Source: Candidatus Nitrosopumilus sp.
Lineage (GTDB): Archaea > Thermoproteota > Nitrososphaeria > Nitrososphaerales > Nitrosopumilaceae
Direction of reading: 5' to 3'
DNA: 9,460 nucleotides
Assembly (NCBI GenBank): GCA_013043295.1
Contig: JABDOO010000074.1
Location: 1 to 9,460 of the forward strand
A model generated the notes under the pieces. That model made no database searches and had not been told where the DNA came from. It saw only the letters and a list, made by a program, of their open reading frames with translations. A program made the position numbers and the translations under genes. The number at the start of each line of letters is the position of its first letter. Positions within the stretch are counted from its first letter, which is position 1. Shown in pieces: positions 1 through 5,527 of this stretch.

Positions 1-201
1 TGAGAACTTTGCAGAGTATGATTCAATTTATCAAGCTGTTGGGCTAGAAGAGCCCTTACAAGTTCCTGCATCATTTGTTGATGAAACTAAAGATCCACAA
101 AGCTATGTAGACAGATACAACAATGAATCTACATACAAGGAATGGTTTGATGAGAACTTTGCAGAGTATGATTCAATTTATCAAGCTGTTGGGCTAGAAG
201 A
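1..201 (+). repeat. Tandem coding repeat, 150-base period (51-base identical core)
   Basis: Bases 1-51 recur without a mismatch at 151-201. The period is exactly 150 bases, or 50 codons, so the repeat stays in frame. The identity includes third codon positions. It breaks at the 52nd base (g against a), where the second copy runs into the unique C-terminal tail. The left copy is cut by the window edge, so the number of units is unknown. Confidence 0.9.
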
Positions 202-316
202 ACCTAAACCAGTTGTAAAGAAATTTGGTATTTGCGGACCTGGAACAAAACTAATTGATGGTGTTTGCACAATTGTACAAATGCCTGTTGTGAAGCCATG
301 GTGGAAGTTTTGGTAA
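1..316 (+). CDS. C-terminal end of a repeat-containing, probably secreted protein (partial)
   Basis: The reading frame is open from the left edge (first full codon at 2) to TAA at 314-316, giving 104 residues; the start lies outside the window. It holds parts of two copies of a 50-residue unit containing the motif YKEWFDENFAEYDSIYQAVG, so the unit is acidic and aromatic-rich. The tail has two cysteines in the pattern CGPGT-x5-GVC and ends in an aromatic/basic run (KPWWKFW). From memory, similar repeats and Cys-Gly-Pro-Gly-Thr tails occur in thaumarchaeal exported or cell-surface proteins, so a surface role is my inference. No transmembrane segment or sorting signal is visible in this part, and the signal peptide, if any, would be upstream. 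The function is unknown. The frame is certain; the family is not. Confidence 0.8.
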   Translation, partial: ENFAEYDSIYQAVGLEEPLQVPASFVDETKDPQSYVDRYNNESTYKEWFDENFAEYDSIYQAVGLEEPKPVVKKFGICGPGTKLIDGVCTIVQMPVVKPWWKFW

Positions 317-332
317 TTAAATAAAAGCTAAG

Positions 333-339
333 TTTTAAT
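333..339 (+). promoter_or_regulatory. TATA-like box for the zinc-ribbon/thioredoxin pair
   Basis: The box TTTTAAT ends about 25 bases before the ATG at 364. That is the spacing expected for an archaeal TATA box driving a leaderless transcript. No Shine-Dalgarno sequence is seen before that ATG, which agrees with leaderless initiation. Confidence 0.5.
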
Positions 340-363
340 CACAATACTTTTTCATATTCAAGT

Positions 364-528
364 ATGGGTAAATTAGGAAGAAATCTCAGAATTTGTGGGG
401 ATTGCGGAATTGCATACACCTCTGTTAGTTTTACTAGATACATTGATCAGTGCCCAAATTGTAAATCAAGAAGATTTGAAGCCATTCCAGTAAAATCTGC
501 TGATGAGCAGAAACAAACATCAACATAG
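364..528 (+). CDS. Small zinc-ribbon protein, function unknown
   Basis: An ATG at 364 opens a 54-residue frame ending in TAG at 526-528. It has two CxxC knuckles (C11-G-D-C14 and C30-P-N-C33) separated by 15 residues, the layout of a rubredoxin-like zinc ribbon binding one Zn ion. The N-terminus (MGKLGRNLRIC) is basic and the tail is polar. No catalytic motif is visible. Small ribbons of this type act in nucleic-acid or protein binding, but nothing here says which. The start is supported by the first knuckle lying soon after it and by a TATA-like box about 25 bases upstream. It overlaps the next gene, a thioredoxin, by 26 bases if that gene starts at 503, so they are probably co-transcribed. 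A redox-sensitive zinc site serviced by the thioredoxin is possible but only an inference. Confidence 0.8.
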   Translation: MGKLGRNLRICGDCGIAYTSVSFTRYIDQCPNCKSRRFEAIPVKSADEQKQTST

Positions 529-961
529 ATTTTTTAGTAGAGCAGAATTTTCATTAGTATTGTCTGAAGATCCAGAAATTGCAAAAATTATGCAAAAAAA
601 GATGGAAGAGATGCTCAAACCTAAACCTGAGCCTAAAATTGAGCCTGGAATCATAGATTTGAATGACTCTAATTTTGATCAAATCATATCTGCAGAAAAT
701 CCAACACTAGTAGATTTTTGGGCAGAGTGGTGTGGTCCATGCAAATCAATGCATCCAATATTTGATAGTCTCTCAAAGAAATATCCCAACATAAAATTTG
801 CAAGAGTCAACGTTGATCAGAATCAAAATATCTCAATGAAATATTCAGTACAATCAATTCCTACATTTATCATGTTCAAATCTGGACAGATTGTAGATAA
901 AATGATGGGAGCAGTCGGCGCACCTGGAATTCATATGATTTGTAAAAAACATTCAAGCTAA
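503..961 (+). CDS. trxA: Thioredoxin with an N-terminal extension
   Basis: This is a thiol-disulfide oxidoreductase of the thioredoxin fold, probably cytoplasmic (no signal peptide). The active site WCGPCK is at residues 76-81 (C77, C80) within DFWAEWCGPC, and the cis-proline loop SIPTF is at 118-122 (P120). The fold covers about residues 50-150. Before it lie about 48 extra residues: a short charged helix (SEDPEIAKIMQKKMEEM) and a Pro/Lys linker (KPKPEPKIEPG). A further cysteine, C147, lies near the C-terminus. The start is uncertain: ATG 503 overlaps the upstream gene by 26 bases, whereas a TTG at 560 would begin right at the charged helix and avoid the overlap. I keep 503 as the longest form. 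The stop (959-961) overlaps the stop of infB on the other strand. Confidence 0.9.
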   Translation: MSRNKHQHRFFSRAEFSLVLSEDPEIAKIMQKKMEEMLKPKPEPKIEPGIIDLNDSNFDQIISAENPTLVDFWAEWCGPCKSMHPIFDSLSKKYPNIKFARVNVDQNQNISMKYSVQSIPTFIMFKSGQIVDKMMGAVGAPGIHMICKKHSS

Positions 962-2739
962 TAACCATAAACTGGTTCTAATTCTCTTTGAATTCTAACA
1001 ATATCGTTAAACACTTCTTGCTCTTCAGGGCTAAGCTTATGCATGAATTTTTTTAGAATTTGTTTTGCCTCATGTGATGGTGGAAACGTATAGTATACTT
1101 CTTCTTCAAAGATTTGTCTTCCAATTGTTACATCCTTGACTGAACATGCAACCTCATCTCCAGTTTTTGCAGATGATACAGTCTTTTTGTCAAGCTGTAA
1201 TTGATGTATGTATCCAACTTTATGTCCTGCCATATTCATAAAGGGAATTTTATGTTTTAGATTTCCAACATCAACATGTACACCAAACACTGCAGGATTA
1301 TTATTTCTGAAAACCATTCCTTTCATGAATGTAAATTTAGAAATTGGTGTAAGTTCTGCAAACATTGCATCTTCTTCATGAGCAGAGTCTTCCTCTACCC
1401 AAGCATTGTAGTTATCAATTAAACTGTAAATTACTTTGTCTTCAAATAGTTTGATGTGGCTTATTTCAGATTCTTCTTTTGCATCAGGTAACACTTTAAC
1501 ATTAAATGCCAAAACAATTCCTAAATGTCTGTCTTTTTCTTTGATAGCTTTTGCCTCAATTACATCACGACGAGTTACCGGGCCAATGTCTGCTTTTGCC
1601 ACAGGGACTTGAGAGCGTTTTAACATCTCAACTATTGCTTCAAGCGAGCCTATAGTATCACATTTTAGAATAATTCCATTAGTCTCAGTATCAATGAATA
1701 CAGATTTCATTTCAGATTCAATGAGTTTGGTATATTTTTCAATCTCCTCATTATTTGATGCAACATAAAGTGTACTTCCTGGGAGTACACCTTCAAGATC
1801 AGGAGATGCAATTTTCAGACCTGCTGCTGCATCTACCTGTGGAACTGGTTTGAATTTGTCACGAGGATCTCGCATCTCATCAAGCGGTTTAGGCAAAAGT
1901 AGTGCCTTAGGTTTTGTAACAATTACACTATCACGTTTAGCAACAACAATACTGTTTTCTTTTTTGATAGTACCATCAATTAGTATAACATTTGCAGTTT
2001 GTCCCAATCCAACCTCATCTTTTACTTCAAGAACTATTCCTCGAGGTTCTTTTGCTTCTTGGTCTAGTCTTTTTTGGAGATATTGCTGAGTTAATCCAAC
2101 TAAAACACTAAGTAACTCAGGAACACCAACACCTGAACGTGCAGATATTGGCACAATGGCAATTTCAGATTTGAAATCCTCTATTCGGTAAAATGCCTCT
2201 GATTTGTATCCTAGAATGGATAATGTTCCTACCACATCATAGATTTTTTGATCTAAATCAGTTTGGATCGAAGCATCTTGTTCTTTGATTGCTTGTGAAA
2301 TAAATGGTGTCTCCGATTTGCGCCATCCTGAGATTTGATCACATTTGTTTAGAGCAACAACAAAGGGAACTTTTCTACTTTGTAAAATTTTAAGACTTTC
2401 ATTTGTTTGAGGTTGAAAACCACGATTAACATCAACTACAAGTATTGCAATGTCAGCTGCAGAACCACCTCTAGAACGAAGATTTGTAAAAACTTCGTGA
2501 CCGGGGGTATCTATTACAAGTAATCCAGGAACTTTGTTTTCAGCTTGCTCGAGTTTTTTGTATAGAGGACCACACATTTCTTTGATAGTTTCTGTAGGAA
2601 GAAAACTGGCACCAATGTGTTGAGTAATTCCTCCTGCCTCTCTGCCTTGAACACCTGTACCACGAATTCTATCTAATAGAGATGTTTTTCCAGAGTCTAC
2701 GTGACCAAGAACTGCCACTATGGGCTGACGAATTTGCAA
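958..2739 (-). CDS. infB: Translation initiation factor aIF5B
   Basis: This is the ribosome-dependent GTPase that promotes subunit joining and initiator-tRNA placement, the archaeal homologue of eIF5B and bacterial IF2. It has 593 residues, normal for the archaeal form. G motifs: G1 GHVDSGKT (12-19), G2 threonine T39 in GGITQ, G3 DTPGH (77-81, with the catalytic-type H81), G4 NKCD (131-134), G5 SAR (199-201). Domain II follows at about 230-340, domain III at about 345-450, and the C-terminal initiator-tRNA-binding barrel and helices run to the end. No intein interrupts the P-loop, as happens in some archaeal copies. The start is TTG at 2739: no ATG lies between the upstream in-frame TGA and the P-loop, and GTGAT (2745-2749) can serve as a Shine-Dalgarno site. 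It is last in the rpl7ae operon, 6 bases after ndk. Confidence 0.97.
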   Translation of the reverse strand: MQIRQPIVAVLGHVDSGKTSLLDRIRGTGVQGREAGGITQHIGASFLPTETIKEMCGPLYKKLEQAENKVPGLLVIDTPGHEVFTNLRSRGGSAADIAILVVDVNRGFQPQTNESLKILQSRKVPFVVALNKCDQISGWRKSETPFISQAIKEQDASIQTDLDQKIYDVVGTLSILGYKSEAFYRIEDFKSEIAIVPISARSGVGVPELLSVLVGLTQQYLQKRLDQEAKEPRGIVLEVKDEVGLGQTANVILIDGTIKKENSIVVAKRDSVIVTKPKALLLPKPLDEMRDPRDKFKPVPQVDAAAGLKIASPDLEGVLPGSTLYVASNNEEIEKYTKLIESEMKSVFIDTETNGIILKCDTIGSLEAIVEMLKRSQVPVAKADIGPVTRRDVIEAKAIKEKDRHLGIVLAFNVKVLPDAKEESEISHIKLFEDKVIYSLIDNYNAWVEEDSAHEEDAMFAELTPISKFTFMKGMVFRNNNPAVFGVHVDVGNLKHKIPFMNMAGHKVGYIHQLQLDKKTVSSAKTGDEVACSVKDVTIGRQIFEEEVYYTFPPSHEAKQILKKFMHKLSPEEQEVFNDIVRIQRELEPVYGY

Positions 2740-2744
2740 AACAG

Positions 2745-2749
2745 ATCAC
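2745..2749 (-). promoter_or_regulatory. Ribosome binding site supporting the infB TTG start
   Basis: On the minus strand GTGAT lies 5 bases before the TTG at 2739. It complements the ATCAC part of the archaeal 16S rRNA 3' end. It overlaps the ndk stop codon, consistent with translational coupling, and helps decide for the non-ATG start. Confidence 0.4.
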
Positions 2750-3147
2750 TCAAATGCTACCCTCGATTCGTGATCAAAACTTTCTTGTGAATCTGATGCG
2801 TGAATAATATTTTCACTGAATCCTAATCCAAAATCTCCTCTAATAGAACCAGGGTCTGCCTCAAAAGATTTTGTTGCACCAATCATAATTCTTGTAGTTG
2901 CAATTGCATTATTTCCCTCAATAATTGCTGCAACAACAGGTCCAGATGTGATAAATGATGTTAGTTCTCCAAAGAAGGGTTTGTCTTTGTGGACACCGTA
3001 AAAATTTTCAGCTTGCTCTTGTGAGAAAGTAAACATCTTTAATTTCAAAAGTTTGAATCCTTTTCTTTCAAATCTTGATATTACTTCACCGACTAGATTT
3101 CTAGCTACTGCATCTGGTTTTACAATGAATAATGATTGTTCAGTCAA
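2746..3147 (-). CDS. ndk: Nucleoside diphosphate kinase
   Basis: It transfers the gamma-phosphate of an NTP to an NDP through a phosphohistidine, balancing the nucleotide pools. Visible signatures are the N-terminal FIVKPDAV with K10, Y50 in the FYGVHKDKPFF segment, R86 in the nucleotide site, the ADPGSIRGDFG loop (97-107), and the active site NIIHASDS with catalytic H116. It has 133 residues, somewhat shorter than the usual 140-150: the chain stops soon after the active-site strand, so the C-terminal segment is reduced. The start is TTG at 3147; the frame upstream reaches a stop after four non-start codons, so no ATG is available. It begins 2 bases after rpl24e and ends 6 bases before infB, in the same frame as infB. 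This gene order is common in archaea. Confidence 0.96.
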   Translation of the reverse strand: MTEQSLFIVKPDAVARNLVGEVISRFERKGFKLLKLKMFTFSQEQAENFYGVHKDKPFFGELTSFITSGPVVAAIIEGNNAIATTRIMIGATKSFEADPGSIRGDFGLGFSENIIHASDSQESFDHESRVAFE

Positions 3148-3149
3148 TT

Positions 3150-3350
3150 CTACTTCTTTCTAATTCCGCCTTTAACGTATTTTTTTGTCCACTTTAGTTT
3201 TCTAGGATCACGTTTTAGGACTAGTGCATTCTTTTTACATTTTGCAGAGCAAAACCAAAGAACAGTTCCATCATTTTTTGCAAGCATAGTACCAGAACCC
3301 TTGGCTACTGGTCTATCACAGAAATTACATGGTTTAACTAAAAGACTCAT
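3150..3350 (-). CDS. rpl24e: Large-subunit ribosomal protein L24e
   Basis: This is a 66-residue archaeal/eukaryotic-type large-subunit protein. The four zinc ligands are intact: C8, C11 (CNFC) and C34, C38 (CSAKC), followed by the basic stretch KRDPRKLKWTKKY typical of the family. ATG at 3350 is the start. An AGGTG Shine-Dalgarno site 5 bases upstream overlaps the rps28e stop. It lies between rps28e (8-base gap) and ndk (2-base gap), so it is an internal gene of the translation operon. Confidence 0.96.
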   Translation of the reverse strand: MSLLVKPCNFCDRPVAKGSGTMLAKNDGTVLWFCSAKCKKNALVLKRDPRKLKWTKKYVKGGIRKK

Positions 3351-3355
3351 CTTAA

Positions 3356-3360
3356 CACCT
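3356..3360 (-). promoter_or_regulatory. Shine-Dalgarno site of rpl24e
   Basis: On the minus strand AGGTG sits 5 bases before the ATG at 3350 and complements CACCT of the archaeal 16S rRNA 3' end. It overlaps the rps28e stop codon. Internal operon genes in this window carry such sites, whereas first genes appear leaderless. Confidence 0.55.
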
Positions 3361-3571
3361 ACTTGATTTTCTTTGCTTCTCTCTCAGTTTCTCTTAGCAT
3401 AAGAATTTCTCCCATTCTAACAGAACCTTTTACGTTTCTTGTAAGAATTCTTCCTTTATCCTTACCAGTAAGAACTTTAACTCTAACTTGAATTACTTCA
3501 CCAGCAATGCCGGTTCTACCAACAATTTGAATAATTTCAGATTGAACTACTTCTTCTGCGTTTTGACTCAT
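3359..3571 (-). CDS. rps28e: Small-subunit ribosomal protein S28e
   Basis: This is a 70-residue OB-fold protein of the archaeal/eukaryotic small subunit, located near the mRNA exit region. It shows the family core in order: IVGRTGIAGEVIQVRVKVL, DKGRILTRNVKG, and a C-terminal LRETEREAKKIK, where the family signature RETEREA is perfect. Where I expect the family's KGPVR, this copy has KGSVR, a mild change. The start ATG (3569-3571) overlaps the L7Ae stop as ATGA, which implies translational coupling to L7Ae. No strong Shine-Dalgarno site is seen. Confidence 0.96.
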   Translation of the reverse strand: MSQNAEEVVQSEIIQIVGRTGIAGEVIQVRVKVLTGKDKGRILTRNVKGSVRMGEILMLRETEREAKKIK

Positions 3572-3954
3572 TCTTCGGTCTTACCGCCTTTAATTTTAGC
3601 TATGGATGATACAACTTGGTCTACAATGTGTTGTGCATCACCTGCATCCAAAATTGCTGCAGCGGCAGAAGTAATATCAATACCTAATGATTTGCCTAAC
3701 TCCTCTTTGCTTGGTACAAATGCATAAGCTGCACCTTGTTCCTCACATAGAATTGGAAGATGGGCTACTACCTCTGGTGGTTCAACATCTTCAGCAATTA
3801 CAATTAGTTTACTAGTACCACGTTCAATTGCCTTGGTTGCTTCGTTAGTTCCTTTCTTGACTTTACCGCTAGTTGATGATACTCTTACGGCCTCTAAGAT
3901 TGGATTTACGAGGTCCTCTGGCGTCTCAAATTTAACATAATATGCTTTTCCCAT
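3568..3954 (-). CDS. rpl7ae: Ribosomal protein L7Ae, kink-turn binding
   Basis: L7Ae binds kink-turns in 23S rRNA, in box C/D and H/ACA guide RNAs and, in many archaea, in RNase P RNA. It therefore serves the ribosome and RNA-modification particles. The 128 residues match the usual length of about 120-130. The RNA-binding signature GTNEATKAIERG is at 35-46 (N37, E38 and K41 contact the tandem G-A pairs), followed by KLIVIAEDVEPPE and a C-terminal LGIDITSAAAAI segment that reads the bulged bases. It is the first gene of the operon, with a TATA-like box about 50 bases upstream. The leader just before the ATG contains a hairpin flanked by GA on both sides, resembling its own binding site, so autoregulation is plausible. 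Its stop overlaps the rps28e start. Confidence 0.97.
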   Translation of the reverse strand: MGKAYYVKFETPEDLVNPILEAVRVSSTSGKVKKGTNEATKAIERGTSKLIVIAEDVEPPEVVAHLPILCEEQGAAYAFVPSKEELGKSLGIDITSAAAAILDAGDAQHIVDQVVSSIAKIKGGKTEE

Positions 3955-3960
3955 ACTTCG

Positions 3961-3978
3961 TCACCCTAGGGGTTCATT
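3961..3978 (-). promoter_or_regulatory. Kink-turn-like hairpin in the L7Ae leader (possible autoregulatory site)
   Basis: On the minus strand the leader reads GA-ACCC-CTA-GGGT-GA and ends 6 bases before the L7Ae ATG. ACCC pairs with GGGT (4 bp, triloop CTA). The two flanking GA dinucleotides face each other as tandem G-A/A-G pairs, with AAT as a possible 3-base bulge before the first GA. These are the core elements that L7Ae recognises. The outer (canonical) stem is weak: only G3979-C3960 pairs well. L7Ae control through a kink-turn in its own leader has been described in another archaeon (Sulfolobus acidocaldarius). Here it is a hypothesis. Confidence 0.4.
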
Positions 3979-4005
3979 CTCCATTCTATCCATCGCTGGG
4001 TTTGG

Positions 4006-4014
4006 TTTTAAAAG
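4006..4014 (-). promoter_or_regulatory. TATA-like box of the rpl7ae operon
   Basis: On the minus strand CTTTTAAAA lies just past the end of the upstream mutase gene. Archaeal spacing places the transcription start near 3981. That leaves a leader of about 25 bases before the L7Ae ATG, longer than the leaderless pattern of the other first genes here. Confidence 0.5.
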
Positions 4015-4016
4015 TG

Positions 4017-5366
4017 TTATCTGGAAATTATAGAGTTGACTTTTTCAAGATATTCTGTCATCAAAGTATCTAATTTTTCCTGACTTTCAGCTTCGGCATA
4101 TACTCTAACTATTGGTTCAGTTCCGCTGGGTCGAATCATTACCCAATTTTTGGGATCTATGATTATTTTGATTCCGTCAGAAGTATCAGAGTTTGGGAAT
4201 TCTTCTTTTAGAGAAGAAATCAGTTTAGGAACTTTATCTGAAGAACATGAAACTTTGTCTTTGGTGGTATATGACGCTGGCAATCTGGCAATTTCTTCAG
4301 ATAGTGATTTATCTGATACGGCCAGAAGGTCAAGCATTAATGCCAAAGTCATGCATCCATCTCTAACTTGATTATGTTTTCCATACATGTAACCACCATT
4401 TTCTTCAAATCCTATCAAGGCATCAGTTGGAACCATTTTTCTTGAAACTTCTACACTACCTACTTTAGTTCTAATGACTTTAGAATTAAATTTCTCAGCC
4501 AAGACCTCGATATTTGAACCAGAATTCAAACATGTTACAATCAAAGAATTTGGATTATTCTTTAAGATATGTTGTGTAAGTATTAATGCAGATTTATCTC
4601 CTGTTAAAATTTCTCCTCTGTTATCACAGAAAATGCTACGATCACCATCTCCATCAAAAGCAATTCCGACATCGGCATTATTTTCAATTACTGTTTTTGA
4701 GAGTTCAGAAAGATTTTGTGGTGTAGGCTCTGAGCCACGTCCTGGAAATGTACCATCAATGTTTGGATTGACAAGAAATGTTTCACATCCTAGTAATTCA
4801 CAAAAGTTTGGTGCAGATACTGCTTGTGCACCGTTTCCTAAATCTAAAACAACCTTGAAATTCTTTGATTCTATTCTTTTAGAATCAATATGTGAGATGA
4901 TTCCTTTAAGATATGTTTCAATTGCCCTATTTTCAGTTCCTGTAACCCCCCATGTGACAGGTTTTCCCAGCCAGCTTTTATTCAGGTAAATATCCTCAAT
5001 GATTAATTCATCCTCACGAGAAATTTCTACACCATCATTTGCACAAGGTTTGATTCCATTGTACTGTGGCGGATTGTGAGATGCTGTAATCATTAATCCA
5101 CCAGAATATCCAAGACTCTTTACTGCAAATTCAAGACAAGGTGTTGGAACAATTCCTGCAACATTGCAATCAATTCCAATTGAATTAAGAGCAGAACTTA
5201 CAATTTTACATAGTAGAGGACTAGATTCACGTCCATCATATCCAATTAGAACTGGTCCTTTTCCAAAATAAGTTCCAATTGCTAGTGTCATATCATGTAC
5301 AAATTCTAGTGTAAAGTCTTCATCGAAAACTCCTCGAATACCATTTGTTCCAAAAAATTTTGCCAC
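4017..5366 (-). CDS. glmM: Phosphohexomutase (phosphoglucosamine/phosphomannomutase family)
   Basis: It moves phosphate between C6 and C1 of a hexose (or glucosamine) phosphate, feeding UDP-sugar synthesis for glycans and protein glycosylation. Signatures, numbered from this start: FFGTNGIRG near the N-terminus, the phosphoserine loop TASHNP (S96), the Mg site DGDGDR (238-243), the sugar-recognition loop EENGG (321-325), and the phosphate-binding loop RPSGTEP (412-418). All four alpha-D-phosphohexomutase domains are present in 449 residues, full length. Motifs do not separate glucosamine from mannose or glucose specificity with certainty, so GlmM is a best guess. I chose GTG at 5366 because homologues start just before the FFGT motif; a TTG at 5378 would add four residues. 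It is divergent from tRNA-Leu and 62 bases upstream of rpl7ae. Confidence 0.9.
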   Translation of the reverse strand: MAKFFGTNGIRGVFDEDFTLEFVHDMTLAIGTYFGKGPVLIGYDGRESSPLLCKIVSSALNSIGIDCNVAGIVPTPCLEFAVKSLGYSGGLMITASHNPPQYNGIKPCANDGVEISREDELIIEDIYLNKSWLGKPVTWGVTGTENRAIETYLKGIISHIDSKRIESKNFKVVLDLGNGAQAVSAPNFCELLGCETFLVNPNIDGTFPGRGSEPTPQNLSELSKTVIENNADVGIAFDGDGDRSIFCDNRGEILTGDKSALILTQHILKNNPNSLIVTCLNSGSNIEVLAEKFNSKVIRTKVGSVEVSRKMVPTDALIGFEENGGYMYGKHNQVRDGCMTLALMLDLLAVSDKSLSEEIARLPASYTTKDKVSCSSDKVPKLISSLKEEFPNSDTSDGIKIIIDPKNWVMIRPSGTEPIVRVYAEAESQEKLDTLMTEYLEKVNSIISR

Positions 5367-5413
5367 AATACACTGCAATAATAGATAAATTTGTGTTTAA
5401 TGGCAAATTCGTT
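5367..5413. promoter_or_regulatory. Divergent promoter region between the mutase and tRNA-Leu
   Basis: This 47-base AT-rich spacer must start transcription both ways. On the plus strand ATAAATTT (5385-5392) is about 22 bases before the tRNA. On the minus strand ATTAAACA (5394-5401) is about 28 bases before the GTG start of the mutase, which would give a nearly leaderless mRNA. The two candidate boxes nearly abut, so the two start complexes may compete. Confidence 0.4.
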
Positions 5414-5498
5414 GCGGGAGTCGCCCAGCCTGGTCAAAGGCGTAGGGCTTAGGACCCTATATCTTAGGATTTCGTGGGTTCAAATCCCACCTCCCGCA
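5414..5498 (+). tRNA. tRNA-Leu, anticodon UAG (reads CUN, chiefly CUA)
   Basis: The acceptor strands GCGGGAG and CTCCCGC pair over 7 bp, with discriminator A at 5498. The D arm is GCCC...GGC with GG in the loop. The anticodon stem TAGGG/CCCTA encloses the 7-base loop CTTAGGA, giving anticodon TAG at 5450-5452. A long class II variable arm follows (ATC/GAT stem, 5461-5470), then the T arm GTGGG-TTCAAAT-CCCAC. The long variable arm, A73 and the anticodon all agree on leucine. There is no intron: the anticodon loop is contiguous. The CCA end appears to be encoded at 5499-5501. It is much more GC-rich than its surroundings, as usual for tRNA genes in AT-rich archaea. Confidence 0.97.
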
Positions 5499-5501
5499 CC
5501 A

Positions 5502-5510
5502 TTTTCATTT
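5502..5510 (+). terminator. T-rich stretch after tRNA-Leu
   Basis: TTTTCATTT directly follows the tRNA's ACCA end. Archaeal RNA polymerase can stop at T-rich tracts without a hairpin, so this may end the tRNA transcript before the deformylase gene. The tract is short and interrupted, hence the low confidence. Confidence 0.35.
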
Positions 5511-5518
5511 CTGTGAAT

Positions 5519-5527
5519 GATTAATAA
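5519..5527 (+). promoter_or_regulatory. TATA-like box for the deformylase pair
   Basis: ATTAATAAT lies just at the first possible ATG (5527). If it is the TATA box, transcription would start near 5552, favouring a leaderless start at the in-frame ATG 5554 over the one at 5527. Confidence 0.35.

Noticed and set aside
2682..2710. Possible intein in the aIF5B P-loop, as in some archaea
   Set aside because: The G1 motif is contiguous and the total length is normal for an intein-free protein.
3961..3993. A 10-codon upstream reading frame in the L7Ae leader (ATG at 3993 to TGA at 3961, minus strand)
   Set aside because: The TATA-like box places the transcript start near 3981, downstream of that ATG, and such a short frame is expected by chance.
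4474..4989. A 171-codon open frame on the plus strand opposite the phosphohexomutase
   Set aside because: It is a shadow of a gene with intact catalytic motifs on the other strand; the translation shows no recognisable domain and it has no promoter.
5448..5454. Intron in the tRNA-Leu anticodon loop
   Set aside because: The 7-base loop CTTAGGA is uninterrupted between a perfect 5-bp stem, so no intron is present.
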